Below are positions 12,099 to 14,748 of a stretch of 14,748 nucleotides of DNA, piece after piece; positions within the stretch are counted from its first letter, which is position 1, and every line of letters begins with the position of its first letter. The stretch covers positions 1 to 14,748 of the forward strand of contig USIH01000039.1 in NCBI GenBank assembly GCA_900554705.1, in the 5' to 3' direction. Under the pieces are notes generated by a model. It did not search any database. It saw only the letters and a program-made list of their open reading frames with translations, and was not told the DNA's origin. The stretch is from an uncultured Eubacteriales bacterium. GTDB taxonomy: Bacteria > Bacillota > Clostridia > Oscillospirales > Oscillospiraceae. A program made the translations under genes and the position numbers.

Positions 12099-14748
12099 AT
12101 GAAACGACTGTTGGCTGTGCTTTTGGTGCTCTGCCTTGCGGGGACGGTTTACGCCGCGCCTCCGCAGAGAGAAGAATTGCCGCGCAGCGCCTTCGCGGCG
12201 GTGGAGCAGGACGTCTGGAAGCAGATCGAGTACATTGAGCAGCGCGCCATCCCTATGGAGACGGCCTCCGAGGCCTCCGCGTCGGATTACGTGCTCCTGA
12301 CCGATGAGGTTGCGCAGGCCGTCACGGACTCGGAAACCTATCGGGAAGGGACGCTCTGCAGAAACGGCGATTTTTTGTCGTGGCAGACCGTTCAGGGCGT
12401 TGCCTGCGGCTATGCGCCGTCGCTGCGCGCGCGTGTGAGAAGCGCGGACGCGGCCGAGCGCGGCAGCAGTGTCTCGGTGCGCGGCGGCTGGCCGAAGAGC
12501 GCGTCTGTGGCGGTGTTCCAGCCGTATTTTGGGCTGGACGAAAACTTTACGGAGCTGTACGCAGACGAGGCTGAGCAGATCGCAGCGGCATTGCAGGGAA
12601 ACGCTGCGCGCTACGTGCGTCAGGAGGCAACGATCGACGCGATCGCGGGGGCGATGCAGCAGTGCGCCGTAACGCTTCTGGATTCGCACGGACTGACGGA
12701 TTATGAGAAGGGTGACGACTGCACCTCGCGCGCCAACAGTTCCTACCTTTGCCTACAGACCAACGAAGGCCTGACCGCGGAGGATATGCAGGCGGTCGAG
12801 GGAACTTACGGGACGTATTATCATGCGTTTTACGCCGGCTCCAACGGCACGATGCAGTACTACTGCGTTGACGGCACGGCGATCGCCAACCATATGACAG
12901 CCGACGCGCCGCAGAGCCTTTTGTGGATGGGGAACTGCCTCGGCATGGCGACGGACGGCCTGTGCGCGCCGCTGCGCGCACGTGGCGTGGAGACGGTATT
13001 TGGCTATTCGCAATCGGTCACGTTCATCGGCGATGCGCAGTACGCACGGTATTTTTGGGACGCGGTGATCGCGGGCAGCAGTGTGTCGGCGGCGTGCGCC
13101 GCTATGAAGGAGGCGCTCGGCGCGTGGGATCCCGCCTATTCCTATGCCACGGTGGAGGTGGCGCGGAGGAATCACGCCGCATTTCCCGTCGTGGCCTCCA
13201 CGGAGGATGATTACCCGGGACAGGGCAATGTTGACGCCGTGCAAACGGTCGCCTCTACATGGACGCTCTATCCGCAGCACCTTGTGACTGCGACAGTCAA
13301 TGAGGCGGCATGGGGCAGCGTCCGCGTCAGCGGGAGCACGATCCTTGCCGATCCGGCGGAGGGGTGCTATCTCGCTTCCGCCGAGGTGACGGCCGGAGAG
13401 GCGACGCTGCGCCTTACGGAAAACCGGATCTTTGTCCACGCGCAGACGGACTGCACGGTTGCAGTCAGCTTTGCGCAAAAAGAGAAATATACCCTGACAT
13501 GGCATGGCGGCGCGCAGACATGGAAAACAACGGTCTACGCGGGAGACGCGACGGAGCTGCCCACGGTGCAAGACGTCGGAGACTACGTCTTTATCGGGTG
13601 GACGGACACGGAGATGCCGGAGGAGACGGAGGAAAGACCGACGCTGTTGCAGACAACCTACCTGCCCAACGGAAACGCCGATCTCTACGCGCTCTACCGC
13701 CGCGTCCAACTGCGGGAAGACAGCACGGGGACGGGGGAGTATGTCGCCGTAACGGAGATGCCGGAAAACTGGATCGGTACTTACCTGATCGTCTGCGAGG
13801 GGAGCGGCGCGGTGTTTGACGCGGCGCTGGATCGTCCGGACACCGTCGGGAACTACCGCACCGTTACGATCCGCGACGGCGTGATCGCCGCAGAGGACGG
13901 CGAGGGCCTTTGCGTGACCGTGGAGCTGCTTGACGACACATCGTATTCCATCCGGACGGCTTCCGGCTGGTATATCGGAACGAGCAGCAATCAAAACGGC
14001 ATGGACATCAGCAAGGAAACGCCCTATCCCAATCGGATCAGCTTCGTGCAGGATAACGTGTGCATCGAGGGCGAGAGCGGCAGCATGCTGCGCTTTGATG
14101 CAAACGGCCTGCTCCGGCGCTTCCGCTATAGCCGCGGCGCGTCGCTGCAACCGGTAAACCTTTATCGGAAGGACGGAAGCGGCGGGACGATCTACTATAC
14201 GACCGCACCGAAGGTTTGCGACCATGCGCAGACGCGCACGGAGCGCATCGAGGCGACCTGCACGCAGGACGGCAGCGAAAAAGTCGTCTGCACCCTGTGC
14301 GGGAGACTGCTTTCGCAGCGTGTGCTGCCCGCGACCGGCCACCGGTATTCGGAGACCGTTGTTGCTCCGACCTGTACGCAAGGGGGGCACACGACGCACA
14401 CCTGTGCCGTCTGCGGCGCAGCGCATGAAGACGCGGCGGTCGATGCGCTGGGGCACGACTACAGGCAGACCGTTGTCCTTCCGACGTGTACGGAGGGCGG
14501 CTACACGCTCCACACGTGCAGCCGCTGCGGCGAGAACTACAAAAACGCCTACACGGACGCGCTGGGACACAGCTACAAGGACGGCAAGTGCACCGTCTGC
14601 GGCGAGAAGGACCCGAACTACCAGCCGCCGGTTGACAACACGCCGAAATATGAAGACTTTAAGGATCTTCCCGCGAACGCGTGGTACAAGGAGAGCGTCG
14701 GCTACGCCCTTGCAAACGGCCTCATGAACGGCACCGGCGACGGTATCT
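12099..14748 (+). CDS. Large secreted surface protein with clan-CD (caspase-like) peptidase domain, CxxC repeats and SLH (3' end beyond window)
   Basis: Open from 12099 to the window end (883 codons visible, no stop). A signal peptide spans 1-19 (MKRLL, leucine-rich core, VYA|A). Residues 20-134 could be a propeptide. Residues about 135-365 look like a caspase/gingipain fold: strand VAVF (137-140), helix, strand, helix, then TLLDSHG with H197, and LLWMGNC with C280 before a GVETVFGYSQ strand. A Flg_new/Listeria-Bacteroides-type repeat lies at about 463-535 (FIGWT), an uncharacterised beta-rich segment at 545-692 and three 38-residue CxxC repeats at 720-834. An SLH domain begins at 851 (YEDFKDLPANAWY) and is cut by the window edge. 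It is probably a wall-anchored cysteine peptidase. Similar multi-domain proteins occur in gut Clostridia, to my memory without known function. It is probably transcribed with the E2-like gene. Confidence 0.87.
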   Translation, partial: MKRLLAVLLVLCLAGTVYAAPPQREELPRSAFAAVEQDVWKQIEYIEQRAIPMETASEASASDYVLLTDEVAQAVTDSETYREGTLCRNGDFLSWQTVQGVACGYAPSLRARVRSADAAERGSSVSVRGGWPKSASVAVFQPYFGLDENFTELYADEAEQIAAALQGNAARYVRQEATIDAIAGAMQQCAVTLLDSHGLTDYEKGDDCTSRANSSYLCLQTNEGLTAEDMQAVEGTYGTYYHAFYAGSNGTMQYYCVDGTAIANHMTADAPQSLLWMGNCLGMATDGLCAPLRARGVETVFGYSQSVTFIGDAQYARYFWDAVIAGSSVSAACAAMKEALGAWDPAYSYATVEVARRNHAAFPVVASTEDDYPGQGNVDAVQTVASTWTLYPQHLVTATVNEAAWGSVRVSGSTILADPAEGCYLASAEVTAGEATLRLTENRIFVHAQTDCTVAVSFAQKEKYTLTWHGGAQTWKTTVYAGDATELPTVQDVGDYVFIGWTDTEMPEETEERPTLLQTTYLPNGNADLYALYRRVQLREDSTGTGEYVAVTEMPENWIGTYLIVCEGSGAVFDAALDRPDTVGNYRTVTIRDGVIAAEDGEGLCVTVELLDDTSYSIRTASGWYIGTSSNQNGMDISKETPYPNRISFVQDNVCIEGESGSMLRFDANGLLRRFRYSRGASLQPVNLYRKDGSGGTIYYTTAPKVCDHAQTRTERIEATCTQDGSEKVVCTLCGRLLSQRVLPATGHRYSETVVAPTCTQGGHTTHTCAVCGAAHEDAAVDALGHDYRQTVVLPTCTEGGYTLHTCSRCGENYKNAYTDALGHSYKDGKCTVCGEKDPNYQPPVDNTPKYEDFKDLPANAWYKESVGYALANGLMNGTGDGI
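12501..13193 (+). other. Predicted clan-CD cysteine peptidase-like domain
   Basis: Residues 135-365 of the surface protein. The alternating strand/helix pattern ends in strand-then-DSHG (D195-G198) and later strand-then-NC (N279-C280), followed by a Gly-Val strand and the FWDAVIAGSSVSAACAAM helix, the pattern seen in caspases, gingipain-type C25 peptidases and CHAT domains. The His-to-Cys distance (83 residues) is larger than in caspases because of an insert rich in Tyr, Ser and Gly. This is a fold-level inference; peptidase activity is not shown. Confidence 0.65.
14256..14597 (+). repeat. Three tandem 38-residue cysteine-rich repeats (114 bases each)
   Basis: Units start at 14256, 14370 and 14484 and share the protein pattern TCTxxG, five variable residues, CxxCG, about nine residues, (A/T)(L/T)GHxY, then TVVxP between units. 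A shortened fourth CxxCG (14589-14603) follows. The bases diverge more than the protein pattern. The paired CxxC and His positions could hold zinc or form disulfides after export. Confidence 0.9.

Noticed and set aside
12099..12158. Lipoprotein signal at Cys12 of the surface protein
   Set aside because: The residues before the Cys are LVL, with no small residue at the position preceding it, and a standard VYA|A cleavage site follows, so an ordinary signal peptide is more likely.
12753..14570. Long minus-strand reading frame (605 codons) opposite the caspase-like surface protein
   Set aside because: The plus frame carries a signal peptide, domains and repeats; the minus frame is Arg/His/Ala-rich with no motif, so a shadow.

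Overview
The window is about 14.7 kb of GC-rich, densely packed bacterial DNA. Strong AGGAGG-type ribosome binding sites, the alaS / comEC-holA housekeeping order, S-layer homology (SLH) surface proteins and a Firmicutes-style cysteine-rich insert in AlaRS point to a Gram-positive-lineage anaerobe of the Clostridia. A gut Oscillospiraceae/Ruminococcaceae-like species is my best guess, and this placement is inference. No rRNA, tRNA, CRISPR array, IS element, prophage or attachment site was seen.

Region 1 (1-3002): alaS (alanyl-tRNA synthetase) followed after 13 bases by a small HIT-family nucleotide-binding protein. A GC-rich hairpin with a short T run (3037-3064) follows and sits directly in front of the next ribosome binding site.

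Region 2 (3079-9582): a tight same-strand series of comEC (DNA uptake channel), holA (DNA polymerase III delta), a Toprim protein of the ribonuclease M5/DUF4093 type, an ABC-F ATPase and an Mrp/NBP35 Fe-S carrier ATPase. The first four genes are separated by 3 bases or overlap by 8, and mrp starts 16 bases after the ABC-F gene, so one transcript is likely. A strong hairpin with T runs on both strands (9584-9618) ends this unit and also serves the convergent gene.

Region 3 (9623-14748): a cell-surface module. On the minus strand lies a secreted protein with three N-terminal SLH repeats, a Big-like domain and a C-terminal M15-type metallopeptidase domain. A 150-base divergent intergenic region carries a near-consensus extended -10 promoter for the plus-strand pair. 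The first of that pair is a stand-alone 2-oxoacid-dehydrogenase-E2/CAT-like protein whose catalytic His is replaced by Glu. The second is a large secreted protein that runs off the window end. I translated it by hand because it has no stop in the window. It has a signal peptide, a clan-CD (caspase/gingipain-like) cysteine peptidase-like domain with a His197/Cys280 pair, a Listeria-Bacteroides-type repeat, an uncharacterised beta-rich segment, three 38-residue CxxC repeats and the start of a C-terminal SLH domain. This last protein is the most interesting object in the window.

The long antisense reading frames opposite these genes look like GC-driven shadows and are not annotated.
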